The notes under the pieces: generated by a model
What the model saw: the letters and a program-made list of their open reading frames with translations, nothing else
Database searches by the model: none
What the model was told of the DNA's origin: nothing
In this document: piece by piece, positions 12,041 through 23,200 of the stretch
How the letters are laid out: each line of letters starts with the position of its first letter
Numbering within the stretch: the first letter of the stretch is position 1
Assembly: GCF_032854445.1 (NCBI RefSeq)
Contig: NC_088307.1
Coordinates: forward strand, 28,364,484-28,426,483
Source: Liolophura sinensis
Lineage: Eukaryota; Mollusca; Polyplacophora; Chitonida; Chitonidae
Length of the DNA: 62,000 bases
Direction of reading: 5' to 3'
Translations under genes and position numbers: made by a program

Positions 12041-12904
12041 TTTAACCGGTGGATCAATCTGTTAATCAGTGAATGAATGAATGAATCAGTTGACAACAAC
12101 GATTTCAAATCCGTCAAACTGGCTTGTAGTCGAACATATGAAGACGCCGACACCACATCAGACATTCTCCTCATCCTGAATTAGCATTTTAAACGGTTTT
12201 GGACATTTAAAAAAAACGTGAAAATATATTCATAATAGTCATGTTTGTATGTAATTTAATTATTTCAAAACTCCGTAACTGGACTGGCTTTTGTTATCTA
12301 GCGTCTATTATAGAACACATTCACGTGTTACCGTACATGTACATGTTCACGTACGTGTACATGTACCCAGAAGTGTTCAGTATACACTCCAGACCACGGA
12401 AAGCATTGCTTCGGCAGTGCGTTGAAGCTAGGTACCCTACGTCGTATTTTCAGTATTTTCACTGGTCTCGCGATATGTATTTCAGTGTGCTTTCACTACA
12501 TAGTTCACATTTCCCGGTCGGAAGTTTCCTGGGTGATGATGTAATTATCGGCCCCTGAATGACCATGCACTGTACAATATTCCGCCCATATCTACTGCAG
12601 GCGTATTTTCATTTTGTAATTTCATCACATCTCGTATTACCCTTCGTTTTGTCTATCGGGAGCATCTCTGTCTGGTTATGAAAGGAACTCAGTCGGCTCA
12701 TGCGTTAAACAAGCCAGACATGTTTACTTCATTGCTATCACTCAGTATCCTGCACTGATCTGATGGAACGTAAAGCCGTCGTCCAGCAGTCAGGCTCCTA
12801 CCTTGTCAGTTTCGCAAAGTACCGGTAATTCTGATGGTAATTTTATTTGAATGAAACTGGCCTTTCGGAAATTCACTTTCGATAATGCTTACCGGTTGAC
12901 GGTT
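12041..12904. other. Unassigned
   Basis: A 105-codon frame at 12241-12558 has an overlong run of Tyr/Met/Val from an acatgtacatgtt-type repeat (12330-12370). No domain seen. Confidence 0.45.
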
Positions 12905-13090
12905 AATTGATTGGTGTTTTACGCCGTACTCAAGAATGTTGAGTACCGCCAACATTATAGTGGGAGGAAACTGGGCAGAGCCCGGGAGAACCCCACGACC
13001 ATCTGTAGACTTGAGGAAGACCTTGCCACATACGGCAGGATGGAAAGCCAGCGTGAGCTGAATTTCACCGCACTCTAGCGCATGCGTCGC
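12905..13090 (-). mobile_element. SINE family B, head missing
   Basis: ttgattggtgttttacgccg through ggaaagccagcgtgagctga; the head is replaced by unrelated sequence. Confidence 0.82.
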
Positions 13091-13782
13091 TCTCTACCTT
13101 CCGCTTTACATCACTGCCACCATAAGACAAGCATGACCCATGGAGCCTGTAGATGTACGTATAGACTTGTATAGGCTTAGCCTCATCACTTGTGTCCTCT
13201 CGTGGAACTATTTAACTAGAATTCATCAATAAAGTTGTTTTCAGTTTTGGTTAGAATTATGTTTTACATTTTCTAGATAAAGAGAATACATACGTGTAAA
13301 GTATAATTAGAGACAGAGGTTGAAAGTGATTGTGTTTTCTGACATCACTTTCTGCCTCATCACCGTGACCCAGGTGAACACGGGTATGTTTAAGACTTCT
13401 GTACAAAATTTGCTATTTGTTGCAGTGATGTAAAGCGAAGGGTAGAGAGCGACTCATGGGCTAAGAAGTATGGAAATGGGCTGTAAGTTAAAACACTCGT
13501 GTGATACATGAATAGGCCGACAAGAGGAGATGACAGAAGACATGTTTCGACACAACGTTTATAATAGAAAACCAGCTCCTATTTGCGTTCCAGACGTTTT
13601 AGATGGTTTAGAGGAGACAAGGATAATAAACACGTCTGATCAAACACCTTCGAAATGCAGCCTGTTACAGCAATACATTTTAACTTAATCATACTTTCTT
13701 GATTTGTAATCAGCATATAAACTGGCCAGAAATTCTTCGATCAGTATATATATATGCTTGAGTGGGTGTGAATGGGATCTTC

Positions 13783-13926
13783 CAGCGAGGCAGTGCACCC
13801 GCGATTGGTAGGCCCCGACTGCCCTTCTACAGCGAGGCAGTGCACCCGCGATTGGTAGGCCCCGACTGCCCTTCTACAGCGAGGCAGTGCACCCGCGATT
13901 GGTAGACCCCGACTGCCCTTCTACAG
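13783..13926 (+). repeat. 47-bp tandem repeat, three near-identical copies
   Basis: Starts at 13783, 13830 and 13877. The unit begins cagcgaggcagtgcacccgc and ends cgactgcccttcta. Only one or two bases differ, so it is recent. Confidence 0.92.
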
Positions 13927-14032
13927 CTATGTGTAGAAACTTACTCTCAAAAAAATAATGTGTTAAATTTAAGAAAAATTGTGTTGTCTGAGTGATCCTA
14001 GTATGCATTCTGCAGCATATTCTTTTGTTTTA

Positions 14033-14190
14033 CCGCACGTGAGAAGATCTGCCAGCAGCCTGCGGATGATCGTGGGTTTCCTCCCAGCTCTGCCCGGTTT
14101 CCTCTCACCACAATTTGGCTGCTGTCGTATAAGTGAAATATTCTTGAGTACGGCGTGAAACACAAATCAGATAAATAAATAAATATTTTG
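14033..14190 (+). mobile_element. SINE family B 3' half, nested in the foldback element
   Basis: aagatctgccagcagcctgc through gaaatattcttgagtacggc and taaataaataaat. Confidence 0.85.
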
Positions 14191-14271
14191 TTCCATATAC
14201 CACACATATACTATTAATTCAACTATTAATTCAGTCTAATATTGTATTAGACTAGATGTTAAGCTGAATAT

Positions 14272-14505
14272 AACAAAGTCTCGCGTTATAATAAGAGAAT
14301 ACATTTTAATAACAAAGCCTCGTGTTATAATAAGAGAATACATTTTAATAACAAAGTCTCGTGTTATAATAACAGAATACATTTTAATAAAAAGTCTCGT
14401 GTTATAATAAGAGAATACATTTTAATAACAAAGTCTCGTGTTATAATAACAGAATACATTTTAATAACAAAGTCTCGTGTTATAATAACAGAATACATTT
14501 TAGCA
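14272..14505 (+). repeat. 39-bp tandem repeat, six copies, nested in the foldback element
   Basis: Unit: aacaaagtctcgtgttataa then taacagaatacattttaat. Its second half matches the arm of the host foldback element (taacagaatacatt), so the array grew from the arm itself. Confidence 0.88.
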
Positions 14506-14558
14506 TCAATCAATCAAATAACAGATTTTCTTTTAAAGTCAACCGATTATTTTTTGTT

Positions 14559-15434
14559 AATAACCGAGATGGGATATGTATGAAAATTGTCTTTCGATGG
14601 GCATGGGTTGTAATGTAGATAACAATAAGCACGGAACCAAAGCTTCGAATGTGTATCCTATAAACGCATGACCACAACTTGATATAATACGCGTCAACTT
14701 AAACTGCGAGTCATCGTGTACCTTTCACAAAACTTTCGTTGGTTCGTTTAAGCAGGTTACGAAAAAAAGTTTCACAAAATTAAATTGTCTAATGCTTAGC
14801 CGATTTACCTTAACAACTTTGCAGCTATCGGATTGGTTGAATCAATGATGATAATTTTACGGTACATCACCGATGCAAATTAAATGGAGCTATTACGCAT
14901 AAATATTGCGAAAAAGATGATTTCTTTTTCGTATTTGACGCTGTTTGTAAACAAGGGGCGATTACTCTCACAGCGAAATGTCGGGATAGAACTATGGGAT
15001 GACCGGATGAGTTTTGCTGGTGTGTGAACCTTAAATAGATAGTCGTGCGCTGAAGGAAGGTAAATTTCACTTATCCCTATGTTGCCCCTGTTAATGAATA
15101 ATCAGTCAAACATACCGATAACACTTTTATAGACATGTTTTCTTCCTCCTCGCCACCTGTGTACATCACTAATGAGTTAGGGTCATCTTCTAAAATCTAA
15201 TACTGAAAACTTAAGTCGATAGTCAGATATTTTCTTCGTGAAAATTTAAACTTGTTGTGAAATATAAACCGGAATAAGTCAAATCTCGTGTACATATACA
15301 TGCGTGCGTAAACGTATATGTACTTTGATAGGTAGGCTGGCATGTGGCATTGTTCTACTTCAAAGCATTTTTGTTATTCGTTTTAGTAATTATAGAAGAT
15401 ATACAATGAGTGACTAATAATATCAGATTTATTA
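14559..15434. other. No feature seen
   Basis: Ordinary AT-rich sequence with only short open frames. Confidence 0.5.
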
Positions 15435-15523
15435 AACAACGTTAAACTTGTAATGTAATTTTCATTTGTTCAGAGCCTTTGGCGAGGATCAAATGGAAAT
15501 TTCATTACAAGTTTACCGTTGTT
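15435..15523. repeat. Compact hairpin, 34-bp arms
   Basis: aacaacgttaaacttgtaat at 15435 pairs with the reverse of attacaagtttaccgttgtt ending at 15523. Three mismatches in 34 bp and a loop of about 21 nt. Confidence 0.85.
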
Positions 15524-15524
15524 A

Positions 15525-15770
15525 ACGCGCTACTGCAGTGAAATGACAACAGGTGCTTCTCACCTTTGCAGTCCCTGTGGGCCCTAGCTCAGCTCATTGC
15601 GCCTTCTTCTCTGGTTGTACATAAGAAGGTCTGCCAGCCATCCACAGACTACCATGGGTTTAGCCCGGGCTCTGCAAGGGTTCTTCCCTTCATATTGCTA
15701 GCCGTCTGGGTATAAGTGAAATATTCTTGAGTACAACACAAAACAAAACTGATTAATAAAAAAATTAAAT
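15525..15770 (+). mobile_element. SINE family B
   Basis: Head gttaacgcgctactgcagtg, 3' end gtataagtgaaatattcttg then an A-rich tail. It starts at the end of a foldback hairpin. Confidence 0.85.
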
Positions 15771-16092
15771 GTAAACTTATTCCCTAGATATATGTATTTC
15801 CTGACAATGTATTTTGACAATTTCAAGTCGTCCATCACCAAAAGTTCAGCACATTTTTCTTACCTCCTCAGCAAAGAACTGGTGTTTCGTTATTAAGATG
15901 TATGCATACTAATTCATTTTAACATTTTACAACACCATTACAAATTTATAATCAATATTTTTACAGCTTTCATATTTTATTTTTCATAGATCTAGAAACT
16001 CTTCTCCTAGTGTACTCCATGGGTAACTGGAACTCGAGAATGGTACAAAGTAACACAAAAATCTCGAATTTCTTCTTCACGTCTGAAGTCCA

Positions 16093-17372
16093 AATTAAAG
16101 GCGGGAACAAGATAACAATTACGTGAATTTGAGATGAAAGTGTTCGAAAATAAGTTATATACATGTATGTGGTCTTCAGTATTTTTTGTCGATTTTTTTA
16201 ATGAGAAAAAGACATTTGAAAATAATTTTGTGTGGTGGGTATTTGGACCACCTCTTGGTATATATATTGTCCCTGCGAGTAATGTTCTAAAGGAGTAAGT
16301 AACGCATGTTTCCTACATATAGATATATTTGTGCTAGAATTTGGTCTGTTCACCTAACAAATGTGTTCAACCTGGATTTAAATCATGTTTGTGTTTTCAA
16401 TATATTTAATGATATTATCTCATTCAGTTTGAATACATGTCTTCGGAAATATACCAGGCCTGGAAAATTCAAAAATTTACTTAACCCTAGAAAAGGTTAT
16501 GTGAAAAAGACTCTAGGTAACCCATAGTTTGTTTAATAAAAATTATTTGCTTAACCCGTAGGTTAGGCAAAAAGGTTAAGCGAAAAGGTTACGTTGGCGT
16601 AGTTCTGAACAGACGGCAAAATTGCACTTTTCAACGAACGCCGTCCGGCGTCGGGTGTTATTTAAAGGTGTTGGGCGCACACTTTACATCTTAACAAAGT
16701 TATTTCGCCCTCGGCGTTCACTTTAATTAAGAAATTGACTCTAAAACACCACTTTTTGAAAGTTTTTACAGAGATGGTACATTTCGAGGACATCCCGCCA
16801 ATTGCAAAGCACTTTCTGCGCATTGTCGATATAAACCTTATTCTCATAACCTCGCAGTTCAACGCTGTCTTTACACTGACACAGTTTGCTCATCCCCTGA
16901 TACAGTTGAAATTGCACATGGGAACAGGGTGAATTATTGTCCTTGAATTCTTAACTCCCTTGTTTAGAACTCTTCTAGCATTTGGATTTGGGCGAAGCCA
17001 CCGCTCCGGCAGGAGTAGTCCGTTGACACGATTATGTTTTTAAGGTTATGGTTATTTTTTCGGGCGAACGACAAAAAAATTCACGCGATTTTAATCTTGC
17101 GAAAGCTTTGTGCGAACGAAACGATCTTTCGCGCGATATTTCGAGGGCTGTAAACAATACATTTACTACATTGGAATAAATTTATTAGACATGCATCACA
17201 TTCTTATTTAGAACATTAGAGGGCCAAGTCGATATATTTAATGAATATTTTCAAATACCTTTCTCTCCTAAAAGAAAATATCAAAAAAAAAATAGTAATG
17301 ACCATATTTGCAAACAACTTTTCAGGCACTTTTCATCTAATATTTGCATCATTTTTATGTGTTCTTCTCCAT
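16093..17372 (+). repeat. Dispersed repeat, copy 3, split by about 700 bp
   Basis: Left part to about 16445 (gtgggtatttggaccacctc); right part from about 17165 (tagacatgcatcacattctt to gcatcatttttatg). The interruption (16445-17165) has no match to the other copies and no clear gene; it includes a taacccgtaggttaggca-type patch. Confidence 0.7.
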
Positions 17373-19316
17373 TAAAGCTTTATCTCAAGTCTGTTGTGTA
17401 TTGATACGCTGTACAATGAAATCGCTTTTCTACAATATGTTCGCAATCTCTCGGATATTTGTCTGGACACACAATTCATCTGGCTTACAGTTACATGAAC
17501 ACTGAATAAGAACAATTTTCTACAGTATTATACAGTTCATGCTACAGTTTTTTTCGTGCTCATTGTCTTCATACAAGTCGGATCTACAACTTTTATTCGA
17601 TAAGGATATATTACGGGTGCATTTTTATCACTATTATTACAAAAATCGATATAGCGGTGGTGATTTTGCATTTGAGTGGTGTCCATCACCAGGCTTACAG
17701 CGTCTGTTTTATTTGAGGATTGTCGATTGCCATAGATATCTATTCTCATCTTGACAGCCACCTGCATGGCTACATCAACGCCACGCATGCGCAAGATGAA
17801 ATGTTTTAGACCCATGGTAGATCGTCAGCAAACATTTCAATCGCACGTAAAACAGGTGAATAATCTTTGTCAATTGATTGTCCGTCAGACTTTCAAAAAC
17901 ACGTTGTTTTCTTCCACATCACAATGTTGAACACCACATAGCTTCTGTCGTGAATATATGATAGTGAACGTTGTTAACAGATTCCCTACCTTAACGCTGT
18001 GAGGAACGACATACTGTGATATCAGTGGAATACTGCTGTACTATTTTGAAAGATCTCCATCGATACTGAGCAGTTTTGATACAGGATGCCAAGCCGTGTG
18101 TAACGCTTGGAAGGCTGTGGATAGGGTGTAGTAGGCGGTGGATATGACGTACCAGGCGGTGGGAAGAGTACACAAGGTGGTCATCAATCTGTAACAGGTG
18201 GTTGACAGAAGGTGGGGCTATTGACAGACAGATTAAGGTTCCAGAAGCAGTAGATGCCACACTGGAGGAAGATAAGGTGTATCAGGTGCTCCACAAACTG
18301 TTATAGACAGTAGATAGCATACAAGTGGGGATGCAATTAGAGTAACAGGGGGGTACACTGATGCAGGCGTGAGATGTCCACATTGCCGTCAGATAAGTTC
18401 TAACGGATGCTCCACAAATTATTACAAATAGTAGATATCATACAATTGAAGATGCAACTGTAACTGTGGAAACGGTGGCATATACCAAATCTGAGGGCAG
18501 AAAATGGTTTATTAACCGTATCATGAAATAAAACACAAGAAAAACAATCGGCTGTCGGACCAATGAGCAGAACTACAATACCGACTTTTGTGACACATGT
18601 AAACCTTGATCTAGCGGGCGTTAAGTTTTACTGAACATGACGAATTTCGCATAGTGAATTGAGCTGATCGGTGTACAGGATTAAAAGGTAAGCTTGTTTC
18701 CCTCGTTGGTTGTGTCACCTACAATGTGTTAATGCTATTCTATTTGGTATATCCACTTTCTGGAACATACGCGCGTTGACGATGTGAACCCATACGATGG
18801 CTGTGATGATTGCTTATGTCATGATTACCTGGGTTCTGATAACACCTGGCCAATTAGGATAAGAGATCGAATCCAACTCCGTAATCTAATCCCGTTTTGC
18901 AAATCTGTGGCCGTGATACAGTTGAAATACAGTTGAGTGCAACGCATTTTTACTTACAAAGAAATGTATTACTCACGTATTACTCTATTATGTATTCCAT
19001 ACTTCATATTTCATATTTCATACGTGTACCTATGTATCAAGTAAATCTGTTTGTGTTGACTTGTCGGTGAACTTAGAATCTCCCTAGGTTCAGGGACAAT
19101 CAGCAGCACCAAGACAGGTTCTTAGGCCCCATTCCGAGGCAGGGCTCAACTTTAAAAAGTTTGTTGTTACGCTTTCTATGCCCTCGATCGCTGGTTCATT
19201 TTGGGTAAGACATTCGCACACCCTGCATCAGCCAATTAGCCCATGATAAAGTCGTAGTGTGCACGAAGTCAGTTCGTTAGAGGTTTGCGTTCAAGACATA
19301 TTATATTAGAAAGATG
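17373..19316. other. Upstream region of the RTK gene, no supported exon
   Basis: It should contain the untranslated first exon and promoter, because exon 1 begins with an acceptor at the ATG. I cannot locate either with confidence. Confidence 0.45.
18280..18455 (+). repeat. Diverged duplication of about 65 bp, two copies
   Basis: gtgctccacaaactgttata with agtagatagcatacaagtgg (18278-18330), against gatgctccacaaattattac with agtagatatcatacaattga (18405-18455). It sits in a region of loose ggcggtgg-type repetition from 18.1 kb. Confidence 0.6.
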
Positions 19317-19912
19317 GGGATGAAGTGGTTAGAGCTCGCATTGCCACAAAGGGATTATTTACGTTAGGAGCCAAGTCCTATCTGTCACCAAATGGTTGTA
19401 GACCATAGAGTTGTGCAGTCCAAGTTGGCACTAAGTGGTCATTGACGCCAGAATTGCCCAGTTCCACTTGTCACCAAATGGTTATAGACCTTCGAGTTGT
19501 GTAGTCTCAAATGATGGATGTGTACTATCCTTATTGCCACCAAGTGGTTGTAGATGTTAGAGTTGTCCAGTGCCAGTTGCCATGAAGTGGTTGTAGATGT
19601 TAGAGCTGTCCAGTGCCAGTTGCCATGAAGTGGTTGTAGACGTTAGGGTTGTCCAGTGCCAGTTGCCATGAAGTGGTTGTAGACGTTAGAGTTGTCCAGT
19701 GCCAGTTGCCATGAAGTGGTTGTAGACGTTAGAGTCGTCCAGTGCCAGTTGCCATGAAGTGGTTGTAGACGTTAGAGTTGTTCAGTGCCAGTTGTCATGA
19801 AGTGGTTGTAGACGTTGGAGTTGTCCAGTGCCAGTTGCCATGAAGTGGTTGTAGATGTTAGAGTTGTCCAGTGCCAGTTGTCATGAAGTGGTTGTAGACG
19901 TTAGAGTTGCGG
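19317..19912 (+). repeat. 43-bp minisatellite just upstream of RTK exon 1
   Basis: Clean from about 19545: ccatgaagtggttgtagacg, then ttagagttgtccagtgccagttg. About eight good copies, with degenerate ones back to 19317. The array ends about 60 bp before the exon 1 acceptor, so it lies in the 5' intron or the promoter region. Confidence 0.9.
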
Positions 19913-19971
19913 TAGGCTTAAATAACGCAACAGTGCAGTCTTCTAGTTGGTTATATTTCCTCTTGTTTCAG

Positions 19972-20260
19972 ATGATTGCATGGAAAGTGTTAAAGATGTT
20001 CGCAGCGAACAACGTCGTTTTGATGTGCTGTAGCATTGTGTACATCCCCTTGGCTTTTATGGTATTCCTTCCGGGTCAAGTCCGACCGACCGTAAATGAA
20101 CTTCACACGACCTCGACTACCAAACTGAATTATCCAACATCGGGCAACTTTGGCCGTTTCCTGGAAAGTCTGGGTTATTTCAAACACAGCACTTTAACGT
20201 CACAGGCTTCAACAATGAAAGGAAGTTTGAAGCGTCATATAGGAGCAACCCGACAGATAA
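19972..20260 (+). CDS. RTK exon 1: start codon and signal peptide (residues 1-97)
   Basis: The ATG follows a good acceptor (tcttgtttcag), so an untranslated exon probably lies upstream. Residues about 14-33 form a hydrophobic run ([18 protein letters not shown]), then a polar stretch beginning about QVRPTV, which fits a cleaved secretion signal. Met9 is an alternative start that keeps the signal. The donor is the weakest in the model: ATAA followed by gtaatc at 20261. I chose it because it ends in phase 1, as exon 2 requires, and because the frame stops at 20275. The rest of the exon is Ser/Thr-rich and basic, with no known domain. Confidence 0.6.
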
Positions 20261-23200
20261 GTAATCCCGTTAATTAAACGTTTTGAGATAACACGCAGGC
20301 ATCATACTTTGTTACTAACTCGGTAACAAATGACTTCGGCGTGTGCCCGTAATTCGTGGCGGAACGCGATTTGTGTATGATTTGCTCGGCATTTGTAGCT
20401 ATGCTGCTTGTATTAGGCAGCTGACGTCGTTCTTATGGTTATTTGCGCTCTCTAACCTTTGATGAAGGCCGTTTGTTTTCCGCAATGCTGAGTGCATACA
20501 TATATCTGCTCGTGACATGTGGGAAAGTTCGTCAGTATCTTGCCAAAGGTCGGTGGCTTACACTGGGCTCTCCTGTTTCTTCCACTCATGAAACTAACCG
20601 TTATTGTGTAAGGGAACAATTATTGAGGGAAGCAAACAAGAACCCCAGAAGTAAATCAATAAATCAATAAGTCGGTATAAACCATGAACAGATAAGTACT
20701 CAAAGTTGGTTCCGTGTTTTTTTTTCTTTTTTTTAAGAGCGTTTTGATGTGTTGGCATCCGGGGAACAAGACTTACGCAGGCAGCCCAGAGAGCCCGATC
20801 AGTGGAGCTGCAGTCAATCCTCGCGTCAGAGAAGAGAGGGTGCAAGTTCTATGTCAACCACTGAAATGTGGGAAGTCTCTGGGACGACTTCTGTGTTTAC
20901 CGAAAATTTTTCGCCAGCAGAGGCCACACCAACGATGGCCAGTCCAACAGATCTCACACCTTCTACTACTGATGCAAGGAATATATCATTTTACGGAACC
21001 GATGCCCTCGGAAATAGCACCAGACTTCACAACGGAACATTCTATGGTTTAAACGGAACATGTTTACAGTCAAACGGATCAACTTTGTATTCAAAAGGCC
21101 TTGCTTTCTATTCTAATAATACAGGTCTTTACTTTAGAGGAATCCTGTTAAATTCAAACCCAATGATGTTTTATACTGACAAAAGAAGCTTAAAGTTGAA
21201 CGTAACAACTTTATATGCAAACTTAACTGGTAACATGAGTGTAAATTTTCCAAACGTCACATTTCACAATACGACTGACACATTACCAGGTGAGAGCGAT
21301 CTTATAATCGAGACTGCCGAAGGAAACATAACTCTAAGTGACCAATGCCCCAGCGATTTGGCCCTGTTAATGAATACGACAGAAGGTAACGGTACATCCC
21401 AAAGTAACACAACGATACCAACTACTCCAATGACACATAACGGAACGTCAGCAATGACAGATAACGGAACGTCTGCTTTGCCAAATAACGGAACGTCAGC
21501 AATGCCAGATAACGGAACGTCAGTCATGCCAGAGCACGCAGTTACTACCCTCTCCACAGCCTTGAACCTGTGGCCCTCAGGGCAGTACAGTCTGCCAGTA
21601 CCCCGGGGAGAATGTCCCGAGAAAGGTGAGTATAGCTAAGGTCATGGCGGGATGGCCGGTTTATGTGTAAATCGTTACGGACCGACGGACGAACAAACAG
21701 ATGGATTAGACAGGTGGATTGATGGTGAAAAACTGCATGAGCAGATGCATAGATCGGTGGATGAATGAATGGACGAACAAATGGATGGAGGAAGGGTGGT
21801 TACATGGACGAACAGATGGAAAGTTCTTGAATACGCGTCAATACATGTAGGTGGATAAACGAACAAAATGAATGGAGGGAAGGAATTTTAAATAGATTGG
21901 CGGACTGAATGACGGACAAGCGGAGATATGGATGATAGGTGTACAATTAGTGAATGGATGGATGGATGAAAGAATTTAGGGTTGGATGACATCAGTAGAC
22001 ATAGATAAATGTACGCATATTTGGTTAATGGAACGGGTGGACTGACGGATGAAAAGGTGGAAATCTACGTGTATATGTAGATAAATGGGTCAATGGCTGG
22101 ATGGCTGGATGGCTGGATGGATGGCTGGATGGATGGCTGGCTGGATGGATGGATGCGGGTAGATGAGACAAATGATTTTGAGAGGGAAGAATTGGGAGTA
22201 TTGGTGATGCGACATAACCTTTCCGGTTGCTCCAACATGGTGCATCCTATGTCCTTGTCAAAACTTTTTAAAGAAGGAAAGACAGATTCGTATACCTATA
22301 TTAACCAACGTACTGGGCAATGAACCAATGAGAATAACCATAATAAAGAGTCCGATTTATTACAGCGTGAGCTGAACCGATTTGTCACGTTTTGCTATAG
22401 TGACTGAGTCATTGATTGGTTTACTGCAGAGGCCACTAAGCTAGGGTCGTTTACTCTGTAGACTACATGCAGTTTGTATTTAGCAGAAGTTGTTTTTTGT
22501 TTGTTTGTGTTTTTTTTTTTCTCTCTTCAAAATGAGCTGTATTCAGTTGCCAGAAACTGATATTAATCCTCTAAGCGTAAAATAAGCCTGCGCTATTGCT
22601 TATTATTTATCTTTTCACTGCGGTCAATTTCAGCTAACTTCACCAAAGACAACGCGTTTGTGGAGCAGTCTCTACGAAGTTTTCTCCAAGCACAGGGAAT
22701 CACGTTCTGTCAGCGTCTGGCAGACGGGATGTTGCCCATCTCGTGGGACGAGGGACAGTACTGTGTGTTTGCTGCTAATGCATCAGCTGTCTGCCCGGGG
22801 GTTCTTTTACCAGGTAAGAGCACTGAAAACTCTGCAGAGAAATGTTCACGGAGAACTCAACTCCGTCACCAAAGAAGGAATAAGATACGAATCTAAGCAC
22901 TCAGTCCTGGATTTTCCCATTTTCAGACATTGAGAAAACTGGAAGGCATATAGTATCACATATCCGGATATTAACCACTGTACAATGCCAAAACACTAAA
23001 TATTATTCCAAAATCTGCACAATTTGCTGATAAGCAGAGGACACAAAGCGGTCTGTTGCCCCGGCAGCTATAGGTCGCTGCCCTTCATGCGGCCACACTC
23101 TTTACCCAGGCAAGGGTAGACAAGAAACATTCTCTTCAAATATTAAATCCTACCATCACAAGGTTTACCTACCCACGTGTTTAAACACATTCAACATTTA

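Larger units (their letters stand above)
13944..14558. mobile_element. Second copy of the foldback element, expanded and interrupted
   Basis: The left arm ctctcaaaaaaataatgtgt with gtctgagtgatcctagtatg, and the right arm taacagaatacattttagca with gattttcttttaaagtcaac, match the element at 992-1239. The interior holds a SINE family B 3' half (14033-14187) and a 39-bp tandem array (14272-14505). Confidence 0.7.

Noticed and set aside
12241-12558. 105-codon ORF as a small gene
   Set aside because: Driven partly by an acatgtacatgt repeat; no motif, splice partner or homology recognised.
20714-21052. 112-codon frame overlapping RTK exon 2
   Set aside because: A shifted frame of the exon; the 296-codon frame has the sequons and the correct junction phases.
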